This document shows, in pieces, positions 11,961 to 22,599 of a DNA stretch of 64,000 nt. Under the pieces are notes generated by a model. It had not been told where the DNA came from. It saw nothing but the letters and a program-made list of their open reading frames with translations, and did not search any database. Position 1 is the stretch's first letter, and each line of letters begins with the position of its first letter. Origin of the DNA: Glycine soja (taxonomy: Eukaryota > Streptophyta > Magnoliopsida > Fabales > Fabaceae); the NCBI RefSeq assembly GCF_004193775.1, contig NC_041008.1, positions 10,249,731 through 10,313,730 on the forward strand, in the 5' to 3' direction. Position numbers and translations under genes: made by a program.

Positions 11961-12359
11961 TGGATTAAAATTATGTTTTTTTTTATTATAAACAAAATTA
12001 TTTTTTTAAATCCATAGGAATCCAAGACCCCTTTTATAAGAAAATAATTTTAAATGGCTTCTAATTTCAATCAGATTTTTTTTTCACTTTTGATTATTTT
12101 TAAAAACTAAAACGCATAAAAACAAAAAACAAAAGATACTTTTTTTTACAAGAAAACAGACCTATATATGAAATGATTCTTCCAACTAAGAACACTTTCT
12201 TATATAGAAAACAAATAAATGAAGCTTTAGTTCTTGTTCTTGAAGCAACATGAATGAAATTATTGTTAAAAATGTAATCATTAACAAATATGAAAAATAC
12301 TACACTACATAATTGGTATCAAGTTCACAAGTAGTGTTCTCATCTACATATCTTACAGG
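11959..12359. other. Intergenic, includes likely PSF1 3' UTR
   Basis: AT-rich and non-coding. The right end directly follows the PSF1 stop codon on the minus strand and probably contains its 3' UTR and poly(A) site. No specific signal is convincing. Confidence 0.5.
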
Positions 12360-15194
12360 TCAACCCTTGAGCTCTTCCATTTTGCCCTGCGGATATTTTA
12401 GAAAATTGAAAAATCAGATCACATTTCATACTGTTATGCAATATAAATCTTAAAGCTGCAAGACAACTTAACCTGTGCGATAAATTGCTCTGCATCAGTT
12501 CGTTTCAGAAGGTGCATTGAATGGAGGGCAAAATTGGCACTCTTATCATCACTGAGCAGAATGCCTTCTCCAATGTCATCAATGACCCTCACTTTGATGT
12601 ATGGATCTTTTGGCGGTACCATATCCTATAAAATGCAGATTTAATGAATGACAATGTAGTAGTTTACTGTCAGATTACAAATTTATTCTGCTACTAGAAA
12701 CTACAAAAGAACAGTGAATAACTCAAAGCTAGGGATAGTTTTATAACACAACCAAAAGTAGGGATAGTTTTATAATTAAGAGACATGCAAAAATAAAAAT
12801 TACATTATAATTTGAACTGAAAAATTATTTTCAGTTTACAAACATGAAGTTAACTTAAAGCTAGGGATAGTTTTATAGCACAACCAAAATTAGTTCTTCA
12901 TCAATAAATAATCCTCAAATTATAAGCAGCTTAGCAGCCCAGGCTAAAATTACTTAACAAGGCATTGACAGCTAGAACATCTTGAGAACTACATTAATAC
13001 ACGTATGCATAACAGAAGTATGTATTTTTTCTCTTATGTGAGTGTATACAGGTGCATGTGTGCTTGCAGGTGAGGGAGAAGGGAAGGAAATGGGGGAAGA
13101 AGAGGGAGAGGTTACCACAGTCAAATCAACCTCCACTTTCAACATATAATTTTTCAGTGCTTTAGAATGATTCTTGAAATGTTCTTCCTCCGTACTACAA
13201 AGCTTTACTTTAATTTCTTGAGGAAGCATGTGCCCTATCTTCCATAACAAGTTTCTTATAATTTCTGCTCGATTATACCTGCAGAGAGACAAGTTACAGA
13301 ATCTCAGAATGCAGATAAGTTACAGAATACAGCAATACACAAGAGCTATGTTTGATGGTAAATAGCATTTCAAAGTGATACTTACATATAGGCCATTAGG
13401 CAACGTTTATTTCGGACTACAGCAAGATGGTGGATAAGGGCTCCGTAGTGATCTGCATTTTTTGCCGTTTGGATATCCAAACCTTCTTCCTGCATCTTCC
13501 TGTTTACACAGAACAACTCATGCTCAAATGGGATAGGATACTGCAACGAAAAGTGATGTTCTTGGGAAAATACACATGCAAATTTATCATCTTTTATTTA
13601 ACATAGTAATATGATTTCACCATAAACAAGAATTCATTAAAAAAAACTCAGGCCCATATGAGATAGCATGTTAAATTTCAGCTTAAAATCAATTGGCACT
13701 AACTAAGTGAAGTTGTCTAATAGATATATAAGCTACACCTTGAGACTTGAAGCAGGCGTGAGACTTCCTAATGCCTGTCAGAACAGAGGGACCTACTAGA
13801 ATAGGCAAGAACCAAGATGGGCTATAGACTCTAATAGCATGTTAGATTTCAGCTTAAAATCAATTGGCCCTAAGTGATGTTGTCCAACAGATGCATAAGC
13901 TACATCCCAAGAATTGAGGCAGGCGATGTGGGACTTCCTAACATAGCATACTATAATGAAAAAAAGGGGACACGCAGAAAAAAGAAGCAGGACACCACAT
14001 TAATGTTACCTTATCAAGGACTGAAAATCAAGGTGATGTTGAGTACACTCTGCAACTACTTCTCGAATCAAGTCATTCTACAAGATTATTGGAAAAATAA
14101 TCAACCAAAGTCAAGTATCCATAACAATATAAAGAGTTCAAATCAGGGAATGGGAAAAGGTCTATGATAAATAAAAATTAAGAGTAAAGAAAATCAAGGT
14201 ATCAAATAGCAATATCATACATCGTAAATACTTCACCATCCAAGGATGGTGATGTAACAAACTGGAATATCATGAGTTATGATAGACCAAAATAAGTTCT
14301 GACGGTAATCAGGGCTGCTAGTTTTTTTTTCCTTTCCTTTAGAATGGGGAGATGTATGAAAATGATAGAAATGTTTGGGAAATGTAAATATGGACATAAA
14401 AAGACAAGCAGGTAATGAATTTAAGAAAAAAATTCATATGTGAAAAAGATACTTGAATCCTGATTCATATCTTAAAGTGGTCACTCTTATCTATGCAAAC
14501 AATTTCAATTTTTCATCTCACAACTTTTGAAGGTTAGCATAGTGTAGAGAGTTATATTCAAAGTTGAACTTATCATTATATACTCACTAACCTGACACCT
14601 TGGAAGTGGTAAACAATCATATACAGTATTTAAATCCAAAGAAAAGTAATAGATTCAGATAGAGCTCTAGTAATGTAGTTGGGGATAAGGGTGAAGGTAG
14701 ACTGGCAGAGTTAAGATTTAAACATGAATTCAAGAACACAAATTGCCATAACCAAAGCATCAATCACAATGGCTGCCATTAGACATCAATACAAATCCCC
14801 AGATGCATAAAACTCAAGTGAGGTTCACACAAAACTACCAATTTCATTCCAAAACTTAATAAGAAAAGATACCACTCACCAAAATTAAAGTGCCAAAATA
14901 GTGTTTAAAAATAACATATTGATAGTGTAAATTATTTTCCACTACACAAGGTGGTTCCAACATAGCCCAACAACAACAACAAAAATCTTAGCTCAGTGAG
15001 AGTGAGTGAGGTGTGGCTGGCTACATGGATCACATGATGCAATCAAATTTCCAACATAACCCAACAATTGAAAAATAAAAATGTGTATATCAAACTGAGA
15101 AATGAAGAGTTGGACTTACATTGTATGTGGTAAGCTGACCTTTTTCTCCACTTGCAAATTCTTTCACAAGTTGGCTAGCTTTACTCCCATACAT
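12360..15194 (-). CDS. PSF1: DNA replication complex GINS protein PSF1, six coding exons
   Basis: PSF1 is one of four subunits of the nuclear GINS complex, which joins CDC45 and MCM2-7 to form the replicative helicase. Coding exons on the minus strand: 15194-15120, 14077-14010, 13499-13386, 13278-13116, 12625-12473 and 12386-12360. All have GT-AG borders and consistent phases. They total 600 nt, giving 199 residues, close to the usual plant length of about 200. The protein starts MYGSKASQLVKEFASG and contains KMQEEGLDIQTAKNADHYGA, NKRCLMAYMYNRAEIIRNLL, and the C-terminal B domain DMVPPKDPYIKVRV, GILLSDDKSANFALHSMHLL, KRTDAEQFIAQ, ending GKMEELKG. Exon 2 (NDLIREVVAECTQHHLDFQS) is too short for simple ORF detection and was found from its homology and splice sites. 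No lesion is seen. Intron 2 holds a TRIM element, and part of exon 1 and intron 1 is copied in inverted orientation at 17128-17566. Confidence 0.93.
13669..13943 (-). mobile_element. TRIM retrotransposon (275 bp) in PSF1 intron 2
   Basis: Two direct terminal repeats of about 105 bp (13669-13773 and 13840-13943) begin tgtta(a/g)atttcagctt. The right one ends cttcctaaca and the left is decayed at its end. They enclose only 66 bp. The 5-bp target duplication TAGCA is perfect on both sides (13664-13668 and 13944-13948). Read on the minus strand, the right LTR is followed by tgctattagagtc, a degenerate form of the initiator-Met tRNA primer site TGGTATCAGAGC. This is the organisation of a terminal-repeat retrotransposon in miniature, with no coding capacity. 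It lies in the same orientation as PSF1. Confidence 0.9.
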
Positions 15195-15989
15195 GTTCCA
15201 AGTTCCAAGTTCCAACTTTCACAAGACAAGGAATTACGCTGAAGAGATTATACTGAAAAGTTCACAATTACAGATCAGAAAAACTAACAACTAACATTTG
15301 CAGATAAAACAACAATTACAGATTGGATAGCCTTGAAAACAAAAAAAACAAAAAAAAGAATAAAATTAACAAGAGATAGTGTAAATAAATAGCACAGATA
15401 GAAAGCAGAAATTGTTGGAATGAAAAGGCAACGACTTAGCAGGGAAAAACAACAAATTAGAGATGAAGGAAGGGTAAAAAAAAGTGGTGACACAGAAATG
15501 AAAGCACAGAACAATTAGTCAATTCAAAATGCATCTCAGAACATTAGTCAAACATATAATGTGCGTCTTATTTGTGACCCGATAATTCTGGCCCAGGAGC
15601 CCAGAACGAATCAGAAACAAACAGCAAAACAATGAGAATTGAAGATTACCTTATACTGAACAATTTCGAAGCTGAGTCACGACGCGAACGGTTGAAAGCA
15701 GAGAATATGTTGAAGAACAGATCGACGAATATGATTCAAAAGCACAGGAACGAGACGCACCAGAGCGAAATCGGGACAGAGAAAGAAAAAAATGCAGTTC
15801 GCAAAATGAAACACGAAATTGTACCCTCCAAAATCACTTTGTTTTCCCTCCAAAATCCCCTCCCCGATGTCAAATATTGTGAATGTAGACACAAGACACA
15901 GCCAATTAAATTCTGCCAACACATTAAAATACTACAAGAAAAATCCTTAATATCAACAAGTGATTAAATAAGATAAACACCTATTCTAA
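15195..15989 (-). promoter_or_regulatory. PSF1 leader with probable 5' UTR intron, and promoter region
   Basis: On the minus strand an AG|GTAATC donor at 15650/15649 and a ctcttcag acceptor at 15240/15239 suggest a 5' UTR intron (15239-15649) between a leader exon right of 15650 and a short exon 15238-15195 ahead of the ATG. The open frame at 15632-15967 on the plus strand overlaps the leader and has no recognisable motif. A Harbinger-type terminus begins at 15990, so the promoter is short or includes transposon sequence. Confidence 0.45.
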
Positions 15990-16340
15990 GCATGTTTGGA
16001 TAGGGTATTTTAAAAATTTTAAATTTTAAAAATTTTAATTGTTTCAATTTAAATTTTTTTCATTTTCAAATTTTGTTGGTTGGATAAGAAAATTAATTTT
16101 TTTTATTTTTAAAATCTTGTATTTGGATAGAACAATTAAATTTCTTCATTTCTAAAATTTCTTATTTTAGTAAAATGATGAAAATATTTCTAAAATTTTG
16201 TATTTGAATAAAATAATTAAAGTCTTTCATTTATAAAATTTTTTACCCATACTAAAATAATTAATTTTTTCATTTACAAATTTTATTGTTTAAATAAATT
16301 AATTACTTTTTCATAATTATTTTATTAAATTTTGTGTGTG
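15990..16340 (+). repeat. AT-rich repeat with Harbinger-like terminus, copy 2
   Basis: Begins gcatgtttggatagggta directly after TAA (15987-15989) and follows the same sequence as 5040-5390. It abuts the Myb-like gene of Harbinger remnant 2 through gatactttggaatttgg, which also occurs next to the Myb-like gene in copy 1 (complement, near 7940). It is therefore probably the left terminal region of this element. No matching right terminus with TAA was found. Confidence 0.6.
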
Positions 16341-16464
16341 TATGATACTTTGGAATTTGGATTTAACTAGACAAAGATTGCATAGTAAAATGTCAATTTG
16401 ACATATCTTACCTTTATGTTTATGCAATTATAATTATGTGATTATTTTTTCTTGATCTAGAGAA

Positions 16465-16886
16465 ATGGAGCCAAACAATGTAAAAAATAAGTCAATTGGA
16501 AAAAGAAAGATAAAAAGGGAGGACACAAGAAGTTTCTTCTCATGGAATTTAGATATAGGATGTGTATTAGTTGAAGTTCTTAGAGACCAAAGGAATTTGG
16601 ATAACAAAGGTGATGAAAATTGGAAAGCAGTAACATACAATCAACACTACAACTCAAGTATTGTCTAAGCGTTATGGAGTTCAACTCATAGAAGATAATG
16701 TTAATAATCACTTTAAACTTTGGAGACAATGGTATGGAATTGTTAGTGACACTCTTAGTCAAGGTGGGCTTGATTGAGATAACATAAAATATATTATTAA
16801 TGTTGAAAATGAAAATGCATGGAATGAATACGTCAAAGTAATAATCTTTTTAATATTAATTATTATTCCATTGAACTTATTTTGTA

Positions 16887-16937
<51 letters not shown>

Positions 16938-17140
16938 TGTTTTTTTTCAAGTCACATGATGAAGTTAAATGATTCCGTTTCAAGGTCATTCCTAACTGAG
17001 ATGATATTGTAGACTTATTTGTGTCACTGGGATTGGAGCAAAGAATGCATTAGATGGAGATGATCTCATGAGCAAGGAAGCAAATTAAACGAAAAGAGTT
17101 CATAATGTGAGTATTGACTTAGAGGAGTTGCATGTGAAGA
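16465..17140 (+). pseudogene. Myb/SANT-like protein of a PIF/Harbinger element (copy 2), truncated
   Basis: The frame opens at ATG 16465 with MEPNNVKNKSIGKRK, then FFSWNLDIGCVLVEVLRDQR and NKGDENWKAVTYN, the start of a Myb/SANT-like domain. It continues in another frame as LSKRYGVQLIEDN, NNHFKLWRQWYGIVSD, and after an intron-like gap with the (ATT)n tract, SIDLEELHVKKK. Several stops and frame shifts make it non-functional. At about 17140 the Myb-like sequence stops where copy 1 would continue, and PSF1-derived sequence begins. The text ttgcatgtgaagaaaaaggt could belong to either parent, so the join may have used microhomology. Confidence 0.7.
16890..16937. repeat. (ATT)n microsatellite
   Basis: About sixteen TTA/ATT units inside the intron-like part of the Harbinger Myb-like remnant. 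Confidence 0.95.
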
Positions 17141-17566
17141 AAAAGGTTAGCTTACCACATACATTGTAAGCCCAACTCTTCATTTCTCAATTGGATATTC
17201 ATATTTTTATTTTTCAATCATTGGGTTATGTTAGAAATTTGATTGCATGGTGTGATCCATGTAGCTAGCCATACCTCACCCAGTGAGATAAGATTTCTTT
17301 TTGTTGTTGGGCTATGTTGGAACCACCTTGTGTAGTGGAAAATAATTTACACTATCAATATGTTATTTTTAAACATTATTTTGGCACTTTAATTTCAGTG
17401 AGTGGTATCTTTTTTTATTAAGTTTTGGAATGAAATTGGTGTTCTTGTGTGAACCTCACTTGAGTTTTATGCATCTGGGGATTTGTATTGGTGTCTAATG
17501 ACAGCCATTGTGACACTTGGTGATGGCAATTTGCGTTATTGAATTAATGTTTAAATATTAACATTT
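17128..17566 (+). pseudogene. Inverted copy of PSF1 exon 1 end plus intron 1
   Basis: This plus-strand stretch matches the minus-strand PSF1 region 15156-14710 over about 440 bp. Shared landmarks in order: cagcttaccacataca(a/t)tgtaag across the exon 1 donor, gggttatgtt(g/a)gaaatttg, gggctatgttggaaccacc, ttgtgtagtggaaaataatt, tttggaatgaaattggt and tttatgcatctggggatttg. The identity appears high, with scattered substitutions and small indels. Only about 36 nt of exon are included, so it cannot encode a protein. It is joined on the left to the truncated Harbinger Myb-like gene and is followed 90 bp later by a Harbinger transposase fragment, as in a transposon that has captured a host gene piece. 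Confidence 0.85.
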
Positions 17567-17653
17567 CGTGTTCTTACCGATTGTCCTTTCTCTTTTAAAG
17601 TTTACAAAGCTAAGCAAATGTTTTTTTAGTGACCCTTAGTTGTTCAATAAAAT

Positions 17654-17899
17654 TCATTTTAGATCCTCTACATAGATGATTAAATGATTAATGTAACCGT
17701 GTCTTTTCAATTCCCAATTTTTGACAGGCTCCTTAACAAAGTTCTTGTCATGATACCAAACAATTATTTCCAAAAGCATAGTAACAACACTAATAACAAT
17801 CAATATTGTTTGCTCTTCTTTCTCCTCCTCTTCATCTCTTATATGTTTCCTTGAAACAATTGAAGTCATTACACTCTTAACTACTATGTTAGAAAACAC
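17654..17899 (-). pseudogene. N-terminal fragment of a Harbinger transposase
   Basis: An 81-residue minus-strand frame contains RKHIRDEEEEKEEQTILIVI, SVVTMLLEIIVWYHDKNFVK, then EPVKNWELKRHGYINHL, the familiar start of plant Harbinger/HARBI1-type nucleases, which precedes their helix-turn-helix region. It ends at TAG/TAA soon after, so the catalytic part is missing. It points opposite to the Myb-like remnant at 16465-17140, unlike the same-strand arrangement in copy 1, so it may come from another element or an inversion. Confidence 0.6.
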
Positions 17900-19041
17900 C
17901 CAATTTTCAAACCAATTTTTAAAGTATAAACAATGTTATGTGTAAAGTTTAAACACTTAATTTTCAAAGTATAAACAAGAAGGTAAGATAGGAAAATTAT
18001 GCAAGTTGGTGGTTTTCTAAAAAAATCATATAAAAAACTTGCTGATAGCAAGAGCAATTTTCCTATTGAACAAACTAACTAAAAGAAAGCTGAAAATAAA
18101 TAAAATATTTACAAATATTACAAGTATTAATCCTATTATTGGCTCAACATAAATGTTGTTAACAAGTAAGACTTGGGTTATTATTACACCAGACAATGAC
18201 TTCCAAATATTTTGGACATGTATTCTATCGTCGATTATGAACTAGAGTAAATTTTAATAGCATACCATGACTGCTTCTCTCAAATATTCAAACACACATG
18301 ATTTAAGCGATAGAAATGAGATTTTAACTCTCAAGCTTACATGGTGGGAAGTTCAAATACAAGAAAACATACATCATGATAACAAAAGACTGGCCTAAAA
18401 ATAATTTCTATTGAATACATTCTCTCCAGTAACATTACCATTGAATTAGTTCCTAATTGTTCAATAAACTTGATCAATATGATATATTTTATTATAAAGT
18501 GTAAATTCTAAAAATGAATAGATATGCAGTGTTGTGCCAATACATCAGACATACACATCTAAAGAAAACAAATCAAAGCCAGCCTACAAATTACCACAAT
18601 AAAAAAAAAACAAATGAATACCTACCTAATCATGCTGATAAAACTTGAACCAAACCAACTCACTACTTGTTTGGGTTGGACCTATGAGTGAGGGATCATT
18701 CTAAAACTCCTAGCATTTTATAGAATCAAACAATTCTAGAAATTTAAATCATAAAACAAATTATAAAAGTGACAATATCTTTAATAAAATAAATGAAGTG
18801 TAAAAAATCAACTACTTAAGTTAATATAATTTGTATCAATTGCAATGTTGAGTGACACTATAAAATTGAAGTTTTGTATTTTGACATTTATTTTCCTTCA
18901 TGATGTTAACAACATTTTCACCATCAGTCCTATTTACAACATAGGTTCACTAAGTAGTTCAATAACAATGGAATGATGAACAAAAAAGCTCAATGTAGTA
19001 ACATTGTCAATAGGAAACGAAGGAATAGAAGACTGATATAG
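17900..19041. other. Intergenic, no recognisable gene
   Basis: AT-rich, with only short frames. No domain, terminal repeat or RNA gene recognised. It borders the copia element's left target duplication at 19042-19048. Confidence 0.5.
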
Positions 19042-19048
19042 TAAGTAC

Positions 19049-19214
19049 TGATAAATTGATAGAATGAATAAAATTAATGAAATTGAATTACAAAGTATGG
19101 TTTGGGATGCTTACATACAAGGCCAAACTAACTAACTAACTTCATGCCCAAGCTAACTACTTTAACTAACTTAACAAAATACTCAAATAACTTTTAAATT
19201 CTCTATGATTCCCA
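19049..19214 (-). repeat. 3' LTR of the copia element
   Basis: About 166 bp, aligned with 23607-23768. Plus-strand start tgataaattgatagaatgaa; end cccaa side at 19214. The RNase H reading frame runs into this LTR before its stop at 19183. Confidence 0.75.
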
Positions 19215-19767
19215 ACTTGCGAATGAAATTGGTGAAAGAGGAAGTAGGTAGAGGCTTGGTGAATATGTCAACTATTTGATGTTGAGTCTTGACATGAATC
19301 AACTTGAAGATGTTTGACTGAACAAGTTCTCGAATAAAGTGACAGTCTATGTCGATATATTTCAATCTCTCATGATAAGAAGGGTTTGAAGTCAAATGGA
19401 TGGCTGGTTTGTTATCACAAAACAACATGATTGATCCAATATCAACTTCAAAATGTCCTAGCAAACGCTTGAGCTGTACAACTTCACTAGCCACTGATGA
19501 TAATGCTCGATATTCAGATTCAGTAGAGGACTTTGGGACAGTACCTTGCTTCACAGGCTTCCATAAAATCAGTGCATCACCAAGAAATACACAGAATCCA
19601 GTTGTAGACTTACAAGTGTCTAAATAGTTTCCCCAGTTTGCATCAGCATAAGCTGACAAGTGTAAGAAATTTTGAGCAGGAAAGAAAAGGCCTTGTCCTA
19701 GAGTAGATTTGAGGTATTGAAGCAAGTTGTAAACAACAACCAAGTGAGTTGTCAAAGGGGTATTCAT
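19183..19767 (-). pseudogene. Copia RNase H (C-terminal part of pol)
   Basis: A 194-codon open frame with the usual copia RNase H signatures: LSAYADANWGNYLDTCKSTT, GFCVFLGDALILWKPVKQ, STESEYRALSSVASEVVQLK, LFCDNKPAIHLTSNPSYHER, IDIDCHFIRELVQ and VDIFTKPLP. In the polyprotein this domain removes the RNA strand after first-strand synthesis. It is separated from the upstream reverse transcriptase by frame breaks, so it is scored as part of a dead element. Confidence 0.85.
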
Positions 19768-20652
19768 GTATTAACTTAGCTTGTGTACTGCAAAAGTAAT
19801 GTCAAGCCGTGAAATGGTCTTGTACATGAGCCTACCAATTAGTCTCCTATATAGAGAAGGATCAGGGATTAAATCACCATCAGTCAAGGTCAATTTCAGA
19901 TTTAGATCCATAGGTAGTTGTGTTGGCTTACTACCAAGGTATCATGTATCATCTAGCAATAATAGTGTGTACTTTTATTGAGAAAGTGAAATGCCTTTAT
20001 TAGATTTGGCAATTTCAAGGCCTAAGAAATATTTCAAAGAACCCAAAACCTTCAATTTGAACATGGATTGTAACTTGGTCTGGACCTTAACAACACATGA
20101 AGAACTTGGGCCAGCAAGTATAATGTCATCAACATATACAAGGATTACTTCTAATGAAGATCCAACCCATAAGTGAAAAATGAATAATCATTTTTGGATT
20201 GAATGAAACCCTATTGTAATAGGGTAGAAAAAAACTTGCAAAACCATTGCCTAAAGGCCATACAAGGACTTATTGAGTTTGCATGCAAGACTATAAGTAG
20301 TGGTTTTGTATCCTTGAGGCGAGTGCATATAAACTTCCTCAAACAGATCCTCATTGAGGAAAACATTGTTAACATCTAGTTTTTGTAAACACCAATTCCT
20401 AACTTTTATTACTGCTAAAAGCACTCTTACTGAGATAAGCTTGGCAACAGGTGAAAAAGTGTCTAAAAAATCTATTCCAATTTGTTGCGTGTAGCTTTTA
20501 GCTACTAACCGAGCCTTGTATTTGTCCATTGTTCCATTAGGTTTATATTTGAGATTGTAGACCCATTTGCAACCAATACAATGTTTGTCAATAGGTAAAG
20601 AGACTAGAGACCAAGTGTTATTTGCTTCTAATGCTTTAATTTCTTCAATCAT
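19768..20652 (-). pseudogene. Copia reverse transcriptase, broken
   Basis: The frame at 20251-20652 gives ALEANNTWSLVSLPIDKHC, IGCKWVYNLKYKPNGTMDKY, KARLVAKSYTQQIGIDFLDT and FSPVAKL, the fingers part of copia reverse transcriptase, then KLDVNNVFLNEDLFEEVYMH with an expected DVNNAFL-type catalytic aspartate block. The catalytic YVDD with DIILAG is present farther on at 20125-20136 (complement gtcatcaacata) in another frame. Stops near 20250 and 20220-20160 show loss of function. Confidence 0.85.
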
Positions 20653-21548
20653 AACCTATCTCCACTCAAGGTATGAAATTGTTTGATGATAAAACTATGG
20701 TTCATAAGTAGTGGAGATTTGATTGATGAAGTTGTGATAAGATGAGCTAAGTCAAGTCATGGAAAAATAATGTATTTGATATGGTTGAGAAGATGTAAAG
20801 CAGATGAAATCAGACAAGTAATCAGGCCTCCAAAATGGCCTGGTTTGCTGTGAAGTGAGCAAATTGGTAATAGGGTGAGACTCTATAGAGATCAGTGAAT
20901 GCAAGAAACTCTTCCCCGCTTTTTGGTTCAGGTCTTTTATGCTCTCTTGATGACCTTCTAAGAAGTTGTTATGGTGGCGCAGACTCAAAAATTATAGTAA
21001 AAAAAGTGGTAGGAAGAGAGACAGGATTTAACTAAGCCTCTACTAACTCAGCAGTTGTTCCAAGGCTGATTACAGAATCATCAATTGTTGGATGAGCATC
21101 TTCAAAGTCAGGAACTGAAGAAGAATGCTCAGAAATAGGTAATGGAATAACAAAATCATTAAAAAATTCTGGTAGTTCTTGATCAACAACATTAGAATGA
21201 AATGGGAAAATGATCTCATGAAAAATAACATCTCTCGAGATATAGAAGGAGCAGTTCTTGGTGAAAATTTATTCCTTGTAAAAGGTAAAGTAGCAGCAAA
21301 AGCTAAGCAACCAAAAGTTCTTAAGGAATCATAATCGAGTCTAGAACCAAATAGTACCTGTCTACCTGATATGGAGACTTGTGGTTGAGTAAAGGAGAAG
21401 GAACCCTATTAATCAAGTAAGCAACAATGGCAACACAGTCACCCCAAAAATGTATAAGAACCTTAGATTGAAAATACAAAGCCCCAACCACATTAAGCAA
21501 GTGTTGATGTTTTCTTTCAACCACTAAGTTTTGTTGTGGTCGTTCCAC
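20653..21548 (-). pseudogene. Copia integrase C-terminal part and linker, broken
   Basis: The frame at 21321-21548 reads MERPQQNLVVERKHQHLLNV and FWGDCVAIVAYLINRVPSPL, the end of the copia integrase core (usual form NGVVERKHQHLLNVARAL). The frame at 20752-20988 is the low-complexity linker with RRPFWRPDYLSDFIC-like text. Frame breaks separate them. Confidence 0.75.
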
Positions 21549-22340
21549 ACAACAAACCTGATGAAAAGTGTCTTATGTAGCTAAGAAATCTGAGTCCCAA
21601 CTCTTTTGCATTGTTAGATCTAATACACTTAATTGATGAACCAAACTGTGTTTTTATCATCTTAAAAAACTACTTGATTGCATCTGCAACTTCGGACTTG
21701 TGTTTCAACAAAAAAAATCCAAGTGAAGCGACTACAATCATCAACTAAAGTGAGAAAAAATCTTTTGCCATTTTATGTACTTTTGGCATAAGGACCCCAT
21801 ATATCACAATACACAAGATCAAACAAAGTCTGAGAAATATGATTAAAAGAAGGAAAAGAAAATCTATGAAATTTACAAGAGGACATATATGACAAGTGGA
21901 AGTAGAAAAATCATTGGACACACTAAAGGAAATTTCATTACTCAAAGATCTGAGTACTTTACCATATACATGGCCAAATCAAGAATGCCAAATATTTGGA
22001 ACTTTACAACTTGCAAAATTTGTACAAGCTAAAGCAGAATTATTACATTCATGAATGGAAACAGAATTACATATATTTGTACTAGCTTTTGAATCCAAAA
22101 CACTTGGAGAAGCTAAGACATAGAGACCTTCAATGAGATCACCCTTCCCAATCCTCCTGGAGTAGGACATCTTCGGAATGAAAATTTGATTTTTTTTAGG
22201 AATGTGATAGAAAACATTATTGTGCAAAAACAAAGCACTAACAAATAACAAGTTGAAATTGAATTAAGGAACATAGAATGCATTGTGAAGTAACAATGTA
22301 GGTGAAATGCAAATAGTGCCAACAATAACAGCAGGCACAC
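21549..22340 (-). pseudogene. Copia protease/GAG-pre-integrase/integrase core remnants
   Basis: Minus-strand pieces include TSTCHICPLV followed farther on by text corresponding to the CDIWGPYAK and NGKRFFLTLVDDCSRFTW stretch of copia integrases, in frames broken at about 21740-21780. The region 21979-22340 should contain the protease; I see only PTPGGLGRVISL-type fragments with frame shifts. Confidence 0.6.
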
Positions 22341-22599
22341 CAGTGTGATTTGACAATGTGATTGTCACTCTTATTGGAAATTGTTTGATAAGATTAAAAA
22401 AAAGCAAGCTACATGAATCCTAGCACCTGAATCTATGATCTAAGCATCTTTAAGGAGATTAAAGGAAGGAGTAGCAGACAATATCATACCGATGGAATCA
22501 TTTCCATTTTGTTTGGCACGTGAGCATTGACCCTGTAAAAGATGGATCAACTGCTAGTATTGTTGTGCAGTAAGTTGAAGCTATGGTTGTGAGCCATGA

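Noticed and set aside
12972..13292. Minus-strand frame running on past PSF1 exon 4 as TSPSSSPISFPSPSPAST
   Set aside because: The exon ends at a good GT donor at 13116; the Ser/Pro tail is intron translation, and exon 5 continues the GINS B domain.
13874..14167. 97-codon plus-strand frame in the PSF1 gene
   Set aside because: It spans TRIM LTR, intron and the antisense of PSF1 exon 2, so it is a shadow.
15632..15967. 111-codon plus-strand frame upstream of PSF1
   Set aside because: It lies over the probable PSF1 leader on the other strand, has frames on both strands and no motif.
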